This document shows positions 26,959 through 36,306 of a DNA stretch of 64,000 nt, piece by piece. Where the stretch lies: NCBI GenBank assembly GCA_965247245.1, contig CBDFGV010000003.1, positions 496,001 through 560,000 on the forward strand, written 5' to 3'. The DNA is from Tectiglobus sp965247245. Lineage in GTDB: Bacteria > Pseudomonadota > Alphaproteobacteria > Rhizobiales > Hyphomicrobiaceae. A model generated the notes under the pieces. The model searched no databases. It was not told the origin of the DNA and saw nothing but the letters and a program-made list of their open reading frames with translations. The stretch's first letter is position 1. Each line of letters opens with the position of its first letter. Both the position numbers and the translations under genes were made by a program.

Positions 26959-29073
26959 TTAGGCAGCCCGGAACAATCGAACAGCCTCGTCACATTCAAA
27001 TAGATAGAGCAATGTCCGTATGGCCGAGCCACGTTCTGTCTCAAGCTCTGGATCTTCCTCCAATACCTTCTGCGCATCGTGGCGTGCTCGCGCCAGCAAG
27101 TCTTCAAACCCCGGAACGTCGGCCACACGAAACTCCGGCATTCCACTTTGACGCGCACCTAACACCTCACCGCCACCTCGCAAATCGAGGTCTTTCTCAG
27201 CAATAAGGAAGCCGTCCTCGGTCTCGCGCATCATTTTCAAACGAGCTTCCGCGACCTGTCCCAACGGTGCCTTATAGAGCAACACACAATAGGATTGCCG
27301 CGAACCACGACCGACTCGCCCACGCAACTGATGCAGCTGCGCTAGTCCAAATCGTTCCGCATGCTCAATCACCATGATCGATGCGTTGGGGACGTTGACA
27401 CCGACTTCAATCACGGTTGTCGACACGAGAATCTTTAGCTTGTTCTCCGAGAAAGCGGCCATCGTGGCGTCCTTGGCCGTCGCCGTCATGGCCCCGTGTA
27501 ACAAGCCCACGTCTTTACCAAACACCTGCGCTAGGTGAGCTTGACGTTCCTCCGCTGCAGCCAGCTCTGAAACTGCAGAACTCTCGATCAACGGACAAAC
27601 CCAATAGATCTGCGCACCATCGCTCACCGCACGTTTCAGACCATCAACAATCTCCTCAAGACGGTCAGTCGACGCCAAGGTCGTCTTGACCGGCTTTCGC
27701 CCAGCCGGCTTCTCGGTCAACTTCGATACTTCGAGATCCCCGTAGTGTGTCATGAGCAGTGTCCGAGGAATTGGCGTCGCCGTCATCGCCAAAACATTCG
27801 CACCGCCTTCGCGGCCTTTGCTCTGCAACGCCAACCGCTGGTGCACACCAAAGCGATGTTGCTCATCGACAACCGCAATCGCCAAGTCTTTGAAGACCAC
27901 GTCCGGCTGGAACAGGGCATGCGTCCCAATCAGGATGTCTGTCTCCCCTGCAGCCACGCGCTGCAATGCACTCTTGCGGGCCGCCCCCTTCTCGCGCCCC
28001 GTAATGACATCAATGGTCAAACCCGCAGCCTCTGCGAGCGGTTCGATTGTCTCCAGATGCTGTCGTGCCAGAACCTCCGTCGGCGCCATGAGCGCTGCCT
28101 GTGCTCCCGCCTCAATGGCAATCGCCATGGTCATCAGCGCGACAACAGTTTTGCCGGATCCCACATCACCCTGAAGCAACCGAAGCATCCTGCTCTCTGC
28201 CGCCAAATCCGCCGCAATGTCATTGATGGCAGTGACCTGCGAATTCGTCATCTCAAACGGCAGCGCTTGCCGCAAGCGTTCCCTGATCCGACCATCCCCG
28301 TCGACACGACGGCCGCGTTGACGTTTGTTCTTCATGCGTACGAGACCGAGCGCGATTTGGCCTGCGAACAATTCGTCATAGGCCAATCGCTGCCACGCAT
28401 CCGCGCCAGGCGAAACATTTGCTGGGTCCTGCGGAAGATGCAGCGCTTGCAGGCAATCCTTCAGCGGCGCCCAGCCCTGCGAAGCGCGGAAGCCGTCATC
28501 AATCCACTCGGGCAGATCCGGAAATGACTTCAACGTCTGGCGGCTAATCTTACCGAGCACTTTACCCGACAGTCCTGCCGTCAAAGGATAGACCGGTTCC
28601 AATAATGGCAGCTCGTCCCGCGCCTCAGGCGAGACAATATAATCAGGATGCGACATCTGGAGTTGCTCGCCGTACTTCTCCACACGACCAGACACGAACC
28701 TGACTTCGCCAGTGGGCAACTGACGCTCAACAAAGCTCCGCTCGGCATGAAAGAAAACCAAGTCCAGTTTGCCAGTCGCATCCTCACAGCGCACCTTGTA
28801 AGGCGCCTTGCGGTTCCCTCTTGGTGGCGCACGATGCTTGCGCACAACAACCTCGAATGTGGCAATCGTGCCCGGCACGGCGTCTGCGATTTGGGGTTGC
28901 GCGCGCCGATCGACAACACCCGTCGGCATATGCCAGATCAAATCGATGACACGCGGTTCGACGACGCCGGGCGGCAGCCGGATAGCCTTCTTGAGCAAGG
29001 TGATTACGCGCGGACCAACACCCTTCAAGGTCTGGGCAGACGCGAACAGCTCATTGAGAACACTCGGTCGCAT
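26959..29073 (-). CDS. recG: ATP-dependent DNA helicase RecG
   Basis: Branch-migration helicase that regresses stalled replication forks and processes recombination intermediates. The ATG at 29073 gives 704 residues, the usual length. The open frame continues 83 codons further upstream, but that part overlaps sdhE and looks non-conserved. An N-terminal wedge/OB region (VGPRVITLLKKA...) precedes superfamily 2 motifs: Walker A GDVGSGKT, motif II DEQH (the RecG form of DEAH), motif III TATPIPRTL and motif VI QLRGRVGRG. It is divergent from sdhE with about 200 bases between starts. Confidence 0.96.
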   Translation of the reverse strand: MRPSVLNELFASAQTLKGVGPRVITLLKKAIRLPPGVVEPRVIDLIWHMPTGVVDRRAQPQIADAVPGTIATFEVVVRKHRAPPRGNRKAPYKVRCEDATGKLDLVFFHAERSFVERQLPTGEVRFVSGRVEKYGEQLQMSHPDYIVSPEARDELPLLEPVYPLTAGLSGKVLGKISRQTLKSFPDLPEWIDDGFRASQGWAPLKDCLQALHLPQDPANVSPGADAWQRLAYDELFAGQIALGLVRMKNKRQRGRRVDGDGRIRERLRQALPFEMTNSQVTAINDIAADLAAESRMLRLLQGDVGSGKTVVALMTMAIAIEAGAQAALMAPTEVLARQHLETIEPLAEAAGLTIDVITGREKGAARKSALQRVAAGETDILIGTHALFQPDVVFKDLAIAVVDEQHRFGVHQRLALQSKGREGGANVLAMTATPIPRTLLMTHYGDLEVSKLTEKPAGRKPVKTTLASTDRLEEIVDGLKRAVSDGAQIYWVCPLIESSAVSELAAAEERQAHLAQVFGKDVGLLHGAMTATAKDATMAAFSENKLKILVSTTVIEVGVNVPNASIMVIEHAERFGLAQLHQLRGRVGRGSRQSYCVLLYKAPLGQVAEARLKMMRETEDGFLIAEKDLDLRGGGEVLGARQSGMPEFRVADVPGFEDLLARARHDAQKVLEEDPELETERGSAIRTLLYLFECDEAVRLFRAA

Positions 29074-29273
29074 CGCGCGGCCACTCTCCTTCTCATTCGA
29101 CGCGAAAGTGCGCTGTTCAAGCACCCTTTGATGCTTGGTTTCAAGTGCAACACCAGTTATACCAACCTGCCAGACACGATGAGATTTGGCCAGTTGCGCC
29201 GTGCATAAGTACGTGCGCGAACACGCACATTTCTCACCATCCCAAACCGGCAGCTCACAACCACAGGCTCCCA

Positions 29274-29546
29274 ATGACCGATGAAACAGACACTCGCCGC
29301 CGGCGCGCGAAATTTCGCGCAAATCACCGCGGCACCAAGGAAATGGACTGGATCCTAGGGCGCTACGCGGATGCTCACATCGACGAGATGGCCGATCCGG
29401 ACCTTTCCACCTTCGAAGAGTTGCTCTCCATTCCAGATCCCGAAATCAATGAGTGGATACTGGATCCATCGACATATCCACAGGGACAATTCTTTGTGCT
29501 CCTGGAACGGATACGATCATTCCACAACATCTCAAAGACGCACTAA
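29274..29546 (+). CDS. sdhE: FAD assembly factor SdhE
   Basis: A small protein of 90 residues that helps attach FAD covalently to succinate dehydrogenase flavoprotein SdhA. The conserved HRGTKEMDWILGRYAD segment (RGxxE motif, residues about 21-36) is the functional signature, and the rest matches the helical SdhE fold. The ATG at 29274 is chosen because the family begins just before the RRRR segment. The frame is open further upstream, but that region overlaps the recG side. It lies between recG and mfd, an arrangement common in Hyphomicrobiales. Confidence 0.93.
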   Translation: MTDETDTRRRRAKFRANHRGTKEMDWILGRYADAHIDEMADPDLSTFEELLSIPDPEINEWILDPSTYPQGQFFVLLERIRSFHNISKTH

Positions 29547-29588
29547 AAGTCTTAAGCTTGACGCGCCGATAAAGTTCGACCCAACGAT

Positions 29589-32500
29589 ATGAGCATCGCT
29601 ACAGCCGAAACGGCAACTGCCGCAAAACCTGAGATCCACTTTACGTTCACGCCCGAAGGCATGGACGCGCTTGCGATCGCCCAGTTGCTGAACGATCAAA
29701 CCAAACCCGAGGCGCCGGCAACATTGATCCACGTTGCCCGAGATGACCGCCGCCTTGATGCGCTGGAACGCGCACTGGCCTTCTTTGCGCCAAAAACACG
29801 TGTCGTTAGTCTGCCGGCGTGGGAAACGGTTCCCTATGACAGGATCGGACCGAACTCCGACGTCGTTGCCCGACGCATGACAGCCATGGCGCGCCTGGCG
29901 TTGCGTGCCGGCAAAGAACCAATGGTTCTGCTCACAACCGTCAACGCCATCCTGCAACGGCTACCACCTCGCCAATTCATTCGCCAAGCCATGCGTCAGA
30001 TCGCACCCGGTCAACGCATCGACATGAACAGGCTGATGCAGCGGTTACAACTCGGTGGCTATATTCGCACCGGTACCGTAATGGAGCCTGGTGAATTTGC
30101 AGTCCGTGGTGGTATTCTTGATCTCTTTCCGCCTGGCCGCGTCAACCCACTTCGTCTGGATTTCTTTGGCGACACGCTTGAGAGCATCAAGACATTCGAT
30201 GCCCAGACTCAGCGCACCAGCAAGGTCGTGCAAAAGTTCGTCCTGCTCCCAATCAGCGAGGTGCCACACAGCGAAGACGCAACGAAACAGTTTCGTCAGA
30301 ATTATGTGGAACTCTTCGGTGGAGCCACAGGTGATGATCCGCTCTACGAAGCGGTCAGTGCAGGTCAGCGCTACCCCGGTATGGAACACTGGTTGCCACT
30401 ATTCCACGACAACCTCGAAACTGTCCTAGACTATGCCGGCGATCATGTGAGCATCACGTTGGACGACATGGCCGAAGACGCAGTTCGTCAACGCTTGGAA
30501 CTCATCACTGAACACTACACGGCCCGCGTTGACTCTCTCGAGACCTCAACATTCGGAGCCCCTCCCTACAAGCCAGTGCCGACCAACCGGATGTACCTGG
30601 ATGAAGCTGAATGGCAGCGTTGCCTGAGCGAACTCGATGTCGGCTGGTTTCACCCATTCGATGTGCCACCACCAGCAGCCACGCGCAGCTTCAGTGGTGA
30701 ACCCGGCCGCAACTTTGCCCCAGAGCGTCAGGCCAACGATGGAGATCTCTTCGGCTCCGTCGTCGGGCATCTTAAAGCCCACTTGGCGCAGAACCGCAGA
30801 ACATTGGTTGCAGCCTGGACTCCTGGCGCCCGCGAACGCCTGATTAATCTAATCAAAGAACGTGGACTGCAAGACATCGAGAAAGTCGACACATTCCATG
30901 AAGCACTAGCATTGCCAGGCGGCACGGTTGGCGTCTGCATCCTGGGACTGGAACGCGGCTTCAGCGCTCCCGACCTGTGTGTGGTGGCAGAACAAGACAT
31001 CCTCGGCGACCGTCTTGTGCGGCCACGTAAGCGCCTGAAGAAAGCAACTGACATCATCACCGAGGCGACTGCCCTCGCGGTTGGCGATCTAGTGGTGCAC
31101 GCGGAACATGGCATCGGCCGCTTCGATGGGTTGAAAACCGTTACAGCACTCGGCAGCGCCCACGATTGCATCGAGATCAGTTACGCGGGCGGCGACAAGC
31201 TCTTTCTGCCTGTCGAGAACATCGAGCTGCTGTCACGCTATGGCTCGGACTCGCAAGGCATCCAACTCGACAAGCTCGGAGGCGCAGGTTGGCAGGCGCG
31301 CAAATCACGTCTCAAGCAGCGCCTGCTCGAAATGGCTGCCGAACTCATCAAGGTGGCGGCACTCCGAGAAATTCAGGAAGCCCCAGTCCTGAGCCCACCC
31401 GAGGGTGCCTACGATGAGTTTGTTACCCGCTTTCAGTTTGATGAAACCGAAGATCAGTTCGCCAGCATTGAGGCTGTGAACGAAGACCTCGCAGCCGGCA
31501 AGCCAATGGACCGCCTCGTCTGTGGCGATGTGGGTTTTGGCAAAACCGAAGTTGCACTGCGGGCAGCTTTCATCGCCGCCATGAGCGGCTACCAGGTCGC
31601 CGTCGTTGTTCCCACCACACTTCTGGCCCGGCAGCACTACCGCACCTTCAGCGAGCGTTTTGTGGGATTTCCATTGAAGGTCGCACAAGCGTCCCGGTTG
31701 GTTGGGACAAAGGAACTCAACGCTACCAAGGACGAACTCGCCAAAGGCACGCTCGACATCGTCGTCGGCACACATGCCCTCCTCGGCAAATCGATCAAGT
31801 TTCACAATCTCGGCTTGCTCATAATTGACGAAGAGCAGCACTTCGGCGTCGCGCACAAGGAGCGCCTGAAGCAGATGCGCGAAAGCATCCATGTGCTCAC
31901 CCTGTCAGCCACGCCAATCCCGCGGACACTGCAGCTGGCGTTGTCCGGCGTCCGCGAACTTTCGATGATCACGACGCCGCCTGTGGATCGTCTGGCTGTG
32001 CGTACGTACATCTCACCTACTGATCCCGTCATCCTGCGCGAGGCGCTCCGTCGCGAACGTTATCGTGGCGGCCAATCGTTCTATGTGGTGCCGCGCATTA
32101 CCGATCTCGACGACGTCTCTGAGTTTCTATCCGAGCATGTGCCGGAACTCCGCGTGGGTCGCGCTCACGGCCAGATGCCTCCGAGCGAAATCGAGCGCAT
32201 TATGACCGCCTTCTATGATGGCGAGTTCGATATTCTACTATCAACCGCTATTGTTGAGTCAGGCTTGGATGTTCCAAACGCCAACACGATGATCGTGCAC
32301 CGCGCAGACATGTTCGGCTTGGCGCAACTCTATCAGTTGCGCGGTCGCGTTGGTCGCTCCAAGACACGAGCCTATGCCTACTTCACGACTCCACCCGGCA
32401 AGAAGCTGACCGATGCCGCACAAAAGCGGCTCAAAGTTCTGCAGTCACTGGACACACTTGGTGCCGGCTTCTCTCTTGCCAGTCATGATCTCGATCTGCG

Positions 32501-33101
32501 TGGCGGCGGCAACTTGTTGGGCGAAGAACAGTCTGGTCATATCAAAGAGGTTGGCTTCGAGCTTTATCAGTCAATGCTCGAGGAGACCATCACCGCTCTT
32601 AAGGGTGGTCAGGATGGCCAGACCCAGGACCACTGGTCTCCTCAAATCTCGCTTGGCACAACGACACTCATCCCGGAAACCTATGTCGCCGACTTGCAGT
32701 CGCGCCTCGGCCTCTATCGCCGGCTCTCAACCTTGGAGACCAGGGCCCAGATCGATGAGTTCGGCGAGGAATTGATTGACCGCTTCGGCCCGCTGCCGGA
32801 CGAGGTCAAAGGGCTACTCGATGTGATGGAAATCAAAGGTTACTGCCGCACTGCCGACATCGCACAAGTCGACGCGGGACCTAAAGGCGCTGCCTTCCGC
32901 TTCCGCAATGATACTTTCGCCAATCCAGAAGGACTAATCCGCTACATCGGACGGCAAGGCGCGAGCGCGAAAATTCAACCCGACCACAAGATGGTGTTCA
33001 CGGCCGACTGGGAAAGAGACTCTGAGCGTATGTTGGGTGTCAGAGGCATCGTCCAGGAACTGGCAAAGCTCGCCGAGCGCGGCGACAAACCTTTGTCATA
33101 G
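29589..33101 (+). CDS. mfd: Transcription-repair coupling factor Mfd
   Basis: Removes RNA polymerase stalled at DNA damage and recruits UvrA. The 1170-residue protein has all regions in order. A UvrB-like N-terminal module holds VVSLPAWETVPYDRIGPN, and VRGGILDLFPPG follows. The RNA polymerase interaction domain is near VGDLVVHAEHGIGRFDGLK. The RecG-like motor carries Walker A GDVGFGKT, motif II DEEQHFG, TLSATPIPRTLQLAL and QLRGRVGRS. The C-terminal TRCF domain ends the protein. It follows sdhE by 42 bases. Confidence 0.97.
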   Translation: MSIATAETATAAKPEIHFTFTPEGMDALAIAQLLNDQTKPEAPATLIHVARDDRRLDALERALAFFAPKTRVVSLPAWETVPYDRIGPNSDVVARRMTAMARLALRAGKEPMVLLTTVNAILQRLPPRQFIRQAMRQIAPGQRIDMNRLMQRLQLGGYIRTGTVMEPGEFAVRGGILDLFPPGRVNPLRLDFFGDTLESIKTFDAQTQRTSKVVQKFVLLPISEVPHSEDATKQFRQNYVELFGGATGDDPLYEAVSAGQRYPGMEHWLPLFHDNLETVLDYAGDHVSITLDDMAEDAVRQRLELITEHYTARVDSLETSTFGAPPYKPVPTNRMYLDEAEWQRCLSELDVGWFHPFDVPPPAATRSFSGEPGRNFAPERQANDGDLFGSVVGHLKAHLAQNRRTLVAAWTPGARERLINLIKERGLQDIEKVDTFHEALALPGGTVGVCILGLERGFSAPDLCVVAEQDILGDRLVRPRKRLKKATDIITEATALAVGDLVVHAEHGIGRFDGLKTVTALGSAHDCIEISYAGGDKLFLPVENIELLSRYGSDSQGIQLDKLGGAGWQARKSRLKQRLLEMAAELIKVAALREIQEAPVLSPPEGAYDEFVTRFQFDETEDQFASIEAVNEDLAAGKPMDRLVCGDVGFGKTEVALRAAFIAAMSGYQVAVVVPTTLLARQHYRTFSERFVGFPLKVAQASRLVGTKELNATKDELAKGTLDIVVGTHALLGKSIKFHNLGLLIIDEEQHFGVAHKERLKQMRESIHVLTLSATPIPRTLQLALSGVRELSMITTPPVDRLAVRTYISPTDPVILREALRRERYRGGQSFYVVPRITDLDDVSEFLSEHVPELRVGRAHGQMPPSEIERIMTAFYDGEFDILLSTAIVESGLDVPNANTMIVHRADMFGLAQLYQLRGRVGRSKTRAYAYFTTPPGKKLTDAAQKRLKVLQSLDTLGAGFSLASHDLDLRGGGNLLGEEQSGHIKEVGFELYQSMLEETITALKGGQDGQTQDHWSPQISLGTTTLIPETYVADLQSRLGLYRRLSTLETRAQIDEFGEELIDRFGPLPDEVKGLLDVMEIKGYCRTADIAQVDAGPKGAAFRFRNDTFANPEGLIRYIGRQGASAKIQPDHKMVFTADWERDSERMLGVRGIVQELAKLAERGDKPLS

Positions 33102-33134
33102 CATTTGAAAGAGCTTCAGACCGTGTATGCTCGT

Positions 33135-33155
33135 AGCTGAATCAACAATTCAGCT
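33135..33155. other. Short inverted repeat before the HD-domain gene
   Basis: AGCTGAAT (33135-33142) and ATTCAGCT (33148-33155) form an 8-base-pair stem around a 5-base loop, ending nine bases before the first ATG of the HD gene. It has no U-tract. It may be an operator or a leader hairpin that limits translation. The role is unproven. Confidence 0.35.
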
Positions 33156-33163
33156 GCGAAAGT

Positions 33164-33799
33164 ATGATGATGGAAGTGACCGACGCCTTATGCGCGCAAA
33201 TACTTGAAGAGCTACCCGAATTCTCACAGGTGCACGATCCCGAACTTCGAACAAAGAGTGTCTGGGCCTGGGCATTTGCAATTGCGAACTCAAGCTTCAA
33301 GTCAATCAAAGATATACCACCCTCCGGCAACCCAGGCACCAACGAGGCTGTCCGCGGCGATCAGACAGATCACCTGCGCGGGGTCACTCGCTTGGCGATC
33401 GGTATCGCCAAGGAAATGCAAGCCGCATATCCCGAGCTAGCCATCAACATGGATGTCATTGTTGCAGGCGGTCTGCTGCACGACGTTGGAAAGGCCTGGG
33501 AGTTCGATCCTGAAAACAGAAAGCGGTGGCGCGAAGAACAACGCACTTATGGCAAACCATCCATAAGACACCCTGCTTATGGCGCGCATATCTGCCTGAC
33601 CGCTGGCCTGCCTGAAGAAATCGCGCACGTTGCGATGGCACACTCCGGCGAAGGCGAGCTTCTGGTGCGTAGCCTGGAATGCATGATCGTGCATCAAGCC
33701 GATTACATGTTCTGGAATACATTACTGGCAGGCGGCATGCTCAAGCCAGATACGGTCCGTCCCGCTCAGCAAAAGTACGTCAAGGATCTACAATATTGA
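33164..33799 (+). CDS. HD-domain metal-dependent phosphohydrolase
   Basis: A 211-residue HD-superfamily protein. Metal ligands are the His in DHLRGVTRLA (first His), the central GLLHDVGK (His-Asp pair), and further His in RHPAYGAHI and VAMAHSGEG. These match the HD pattern for phosphohydrolases acting on nucleotides or signalling molecules. The substrate cannot be told. Three consecutive ATG codons (33164, 33167, 33170) offer starts, and no strong ribosome site is visible. It converges with the GFA gene with only 13 bases between stops. Confidence 0.82.
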   Translation: MMMEVTDALCAQILEELPEFSQVHDPELRTKSVWAWAFAIANSSFKSIKDIPPSGNPGTNEAVRGDQTDHLRGVTRLAIGIAKEMQAAYPELAINMDVIVAGGLLHDVGKAWEFDPENRKRWREEQRTYGKPSIRHPAYGAHICLTAGLPEEIAHVAMAHSGEGELLVRSLECMIVHQADYMFWNTLLAGGMLKPDTVRPAQQKYVKDLQY

Positions 33800-33812
33800 T
33801 CTCGCACAATCG

Positions 33813-34205
33813 TCACGTTGAGCGTGATGCCTGCTGGCTCGCGGCGAATGCCTGTTCCCAATTGCGACCGTCAAACGTCCGCACTTCAGGTTGTTCGGAA
33901 TGGACATCAAAGTCGTCGAGTGTGTTGACGTTGACGATATACATATCGGGTGCGGTCCGCGGGTTCCCGTGTGTATGGATCCCGCACCTCGAGCAGAAGC
34001 AGTGCTTCGCCACCATCTTGTTGAACTGGTAGACCTCAACGTGATCTTCACCTGAGGTGATACGAAAGTCCTCTGGTTCCACGCGGGTCAGCAGGATGCC
34101 CTTCTTGGTACAAACCGAGCATGTGCACCGCGTGACTTTGCTGAGATCGGCTTTGATCTCGTACTTGACGGCACCGCAGTGGCAGCTGCCATGATACGTC
34201 TGCAT
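33813..34205 (-). CDS. GFA-family zinc protein (glutathione-dependent formaldehyde-activating enzyme-like)
   Basis: A 130-residue protein of the GFA/CENP-V family. Zinc-binding Cys motifs are SCHCGAVKY at the start, RCTCSVCTKKG, and HCFCSRCGIHTHG. The founding member Gfa from Paracoccus speeds formation of S-hydroxymethylglutathione, but most relatives are untested. The ATG at 34205 is preferred. GGAG lies six bases before it and directly abuts the alternative ATG at 34211. A longer open frame would overlap the divergent RidA gene and is unlikely. Confidence 0.88.
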   Translation of the reverse strand: MQTYHGSCHCGAVKYEIKADLSKVTRCTCSVCTKKGILLTRVEPEDFRITSGEDHVEVYQFNKMVAKHCFCSRCGIHTHGNPRTAPDMYIVNVNTLDDFDVHSEQPEVRTFDGRNWEQAFAASQQASRST

Positions 34206-34276
34206 CCCCATCTCCAACAAACTCTTTAATCGAACTGATAACCGTGGAAGACAAGTAAAGCAGAAGGGACCCACCA

Positions 34277-34660
34277 ATGCCAATTGAACGACTGATTGTC
34301 GAAGACGAGAAGGCACCGTTCAGCCATTACTGCCATGTGGTACGCGCAGGCGACCACATCTGGCTATCCGGTATGGTCGGCATGACAAAGGAAGGCAACA
34401 TTCCCGAAGACACCGTTGAGCAATTCAAGCTGGCTATGGCCACGATCGATAATTGCCTGAGAAAGGCGGGCGGCCTACCAGAACACATCGTCAAGGTACA
34501 AGTCTTTCTGACTGACATTTCGGAGCGCGCCGCCATCAATGTCGTGCGGCAGGAATACTTTGGAGACCATCGACCAGCCTCAACGCTGCTCGAGGTTTCG
34601 GCTTTGGTCGATCCGCGCTTAAAGGTCGAGATCGAGGCCGTGGCCTACGTTGGCCCTTAA
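34277..34660 (+). CDS. RidA/YjgF/UK114 family protein
   Basis: A 127-residue protein of the RidA superfamily. The conserved Arg in HRPASTLLEVSALVDP normally anchors the carboxylate of an imine or enamine substrate. The C-terminal VEIEAVAYVG is typical. It probably acts as a trimeric deaminase of reactive enamines or a related role. The exact subfamily is uncertain. Its stop overlaps the stop of the converging MFS transporter. Confidence 0.87.
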   Translation: MPIERLIVEDEKAPFSHYCHVVRAGDHIWLSGMVGMTKEGNIPEDTVEQFKLAMATIDNCLRKAGGLPEHIVKVQVFLTDISERAAINVVRQEYFGDHRPASTLLEVSALVDPRLKVEIEAVAYVGP

Positions 34661-36171
34661 CGCGCCGGCTGTGTTGGTTTGATGAGGAATGATATCGGGA
34701 TAGCCACCGCCGACACGGCTGCAAACAAACCAAATGTATTGAGATAAGCAATCATCGCGGACTGCCTTGTGATCTCACTAGAGACAGACGCCAATCCCGG
34801 TTGCGTCGCGATGTTCCAAGCGCCTGCAATCAGCGGCGTGGTGAAGTCAGGATTGAACGGATTCACCAGTTCAATCATGCGCGAATAGTTTGTACTCGTG
34901 GAACGGATGACTTCCGCAATGCTGATGGAGATAAACATACTCGACGAGACGTTACGCAGCAGATGAAAGACGCCGATCATTTCCGGACGATACTTCGGGT
35001 CAAGGTCAGAGAAGGCGACGACGTTCATCGGTACAAACACAAGCCCAATACAAACGCCCTGGAGTATCCCGTTCAACGCGAGCTCCATCGGCGTCACGTT
35101 CAGGTCGAAATGTGTCATCCAATAGCTGGCCAAAGTCAGAACGGTGAAGCCTGTCGCCATACTCAAGCGCGCATCCACCCGACTGGTGAACATCGCAACA
35201 AAGAAACCGATCAGGCCACCAATTCCCCGGCTGCCAACAACCAACCCAATCAACGCATCGGGATAGTCAAAGTGTTGGCGAAGGAGTGTTGGCAGAATGA
35301 CCATCGGCGTGAAGTTCAACATCGCAAAAATTGATGACAGAACGAAACTCACCGACAGGTTCCGGCTCTTCAAAAGACTGAGATTGAGGAACGGGTTCTG
35401 AGCGGTGAAGCTGTGGGCGAGGAACACGTAGAAGGCCAACCCGGCGACAAACGCTGCCGTAACAATCTCATCTGACTCGAACCAATCCAGTCGTTGACCG
35501 CGAGCCAGAACATACTGCAGCGCGGTGACTGCAACGGAAAGTGAGAGAAAACCCGTCCAATCCAATCTGATGCGAGATGTCGCTCCATCGCGCGGCAAGG
35601 TGTAGACCAAGCCGACAGCAGCGACAGTCGCAATCGGGACCAGCATGAAAAACGCCCAGCGCCAACCATAGCTCTCAGCGATCAGCCCCGCGAAAGTCGG
35701 CCCGATAATTGGTCCGAGAACCACCCCCATTCCATTGATGCCAAGCACCATCTGATGACGATCGCGCGGCCACGTATCTAACAGAATGGCCTGCGTGAGT
35801 GGCACCGTCGGCGCTCCGATCGCGCCTTGGAAAATGCGCCAGAAAATCAGCGTTTCAAGACTGTCTGCAGTACCGCACATGAGGGTTGCGAACGCGAATC
35901 CTCCGGTACACACGCACATCACCGTCTTGCGCCCGAACCGCGCCACAAGCCAGCCCGTTGTCGGCGTCGCAATCCCAATGGCGAGGATGTTGAATGTGAC
36001 GATCCACGAAATCTCATCGGCCGTGGTCGACAGCGCGCCTTGGATTTGCGGCAGCACAGTCGATACAACTAGGATCGTTGTGAAATACAGTGTCAGTGCC
36101 AGAATGCAGAAGAACAAAACTGCACTTCGGCCAAACAAAGTAAGTTCGTCTGAGGCGACTTGGCTATTCAT
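34657..36171 (-). CDS. DHA2-family MFS drug exporter (EmrB/QacA type)
   Basis: A 504-residue inner-membrane protein with about 14 hydrophobic helices, the number typical of the DHA2 group. Motif A-like GWLVARFGRKTVMCVC follows helix 2. Motif C-like GINGMGVVLGPIIGPTFAGLI in helix 5, with Gly-Pro residues, marks antiporters. VVSTVLPQIQGALSTTADEI at the start is characteristic of EmrB. No EmrA-like adaptor gene is adjacent, so it works alone or with a distant partner. The substrate is unknown. Confidence 0.9.
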   Translation of the reverse strand: MNSQVASDELTLFGRSAVLFFCILALTLYFTTILVVSTVLPQIQGALSTTADEISWIVTFNILAIGIATPTTGWLVARFGRKTVMCVCTGGFAFATLMCGTADSLETLIFWRIFQGAIGAPTVPLTQAILLDTWPRDRHQMVLGINGMGVVLGPIIGPTFAGLIAESYGWRWAFFMLVPIATVAAVGLVYTLPRDGATSRIRLDWTGFLSLSVAVTALQYVLARGQRLDWFESDEIVTAAFVAGLAFYVFLAHSFTAQNPFLNLSLLKSRNLSVSFVLSSIFAMLNFTPMVILPTLLRQHFDYPDALIGLVVGSRGIGGLIGFFVAMFTSRVDARLSMATGFTVLTLASYWMTHFDLNVTPMELALNGILQGVCIGLVFVPMNVVAFSDLDPKYRPEMIGVFHLLRNVSSSMFISISIAEVIRSTSTNYSRMIELVNPFNPDFTTPLIAGAWNIATQPGLASVSSEITRQSAMIAYLNTFGLFAAVSAVAIPISFLIKPTQPAR

Positions 36172-36306
36172 GATCGTTAGCCGATAATTTCAGCTCATGA
36201 TCGCACCATTCAGACGAAAAGAATAGCGTCCCGCCTGCGTGCTGCAATCAACCGGTCGATATCATGAACAGTGAAGCCGGCGCATCACGATGCACGCCAA
36301 CAAACG

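Noticed and set aside
29074..29322. 83-codon N-terminal extension of recG
   Set aside because: The family begins near the ATG at 29073. The extension lies over the start of sdhE on the other strand and has no conserved features.
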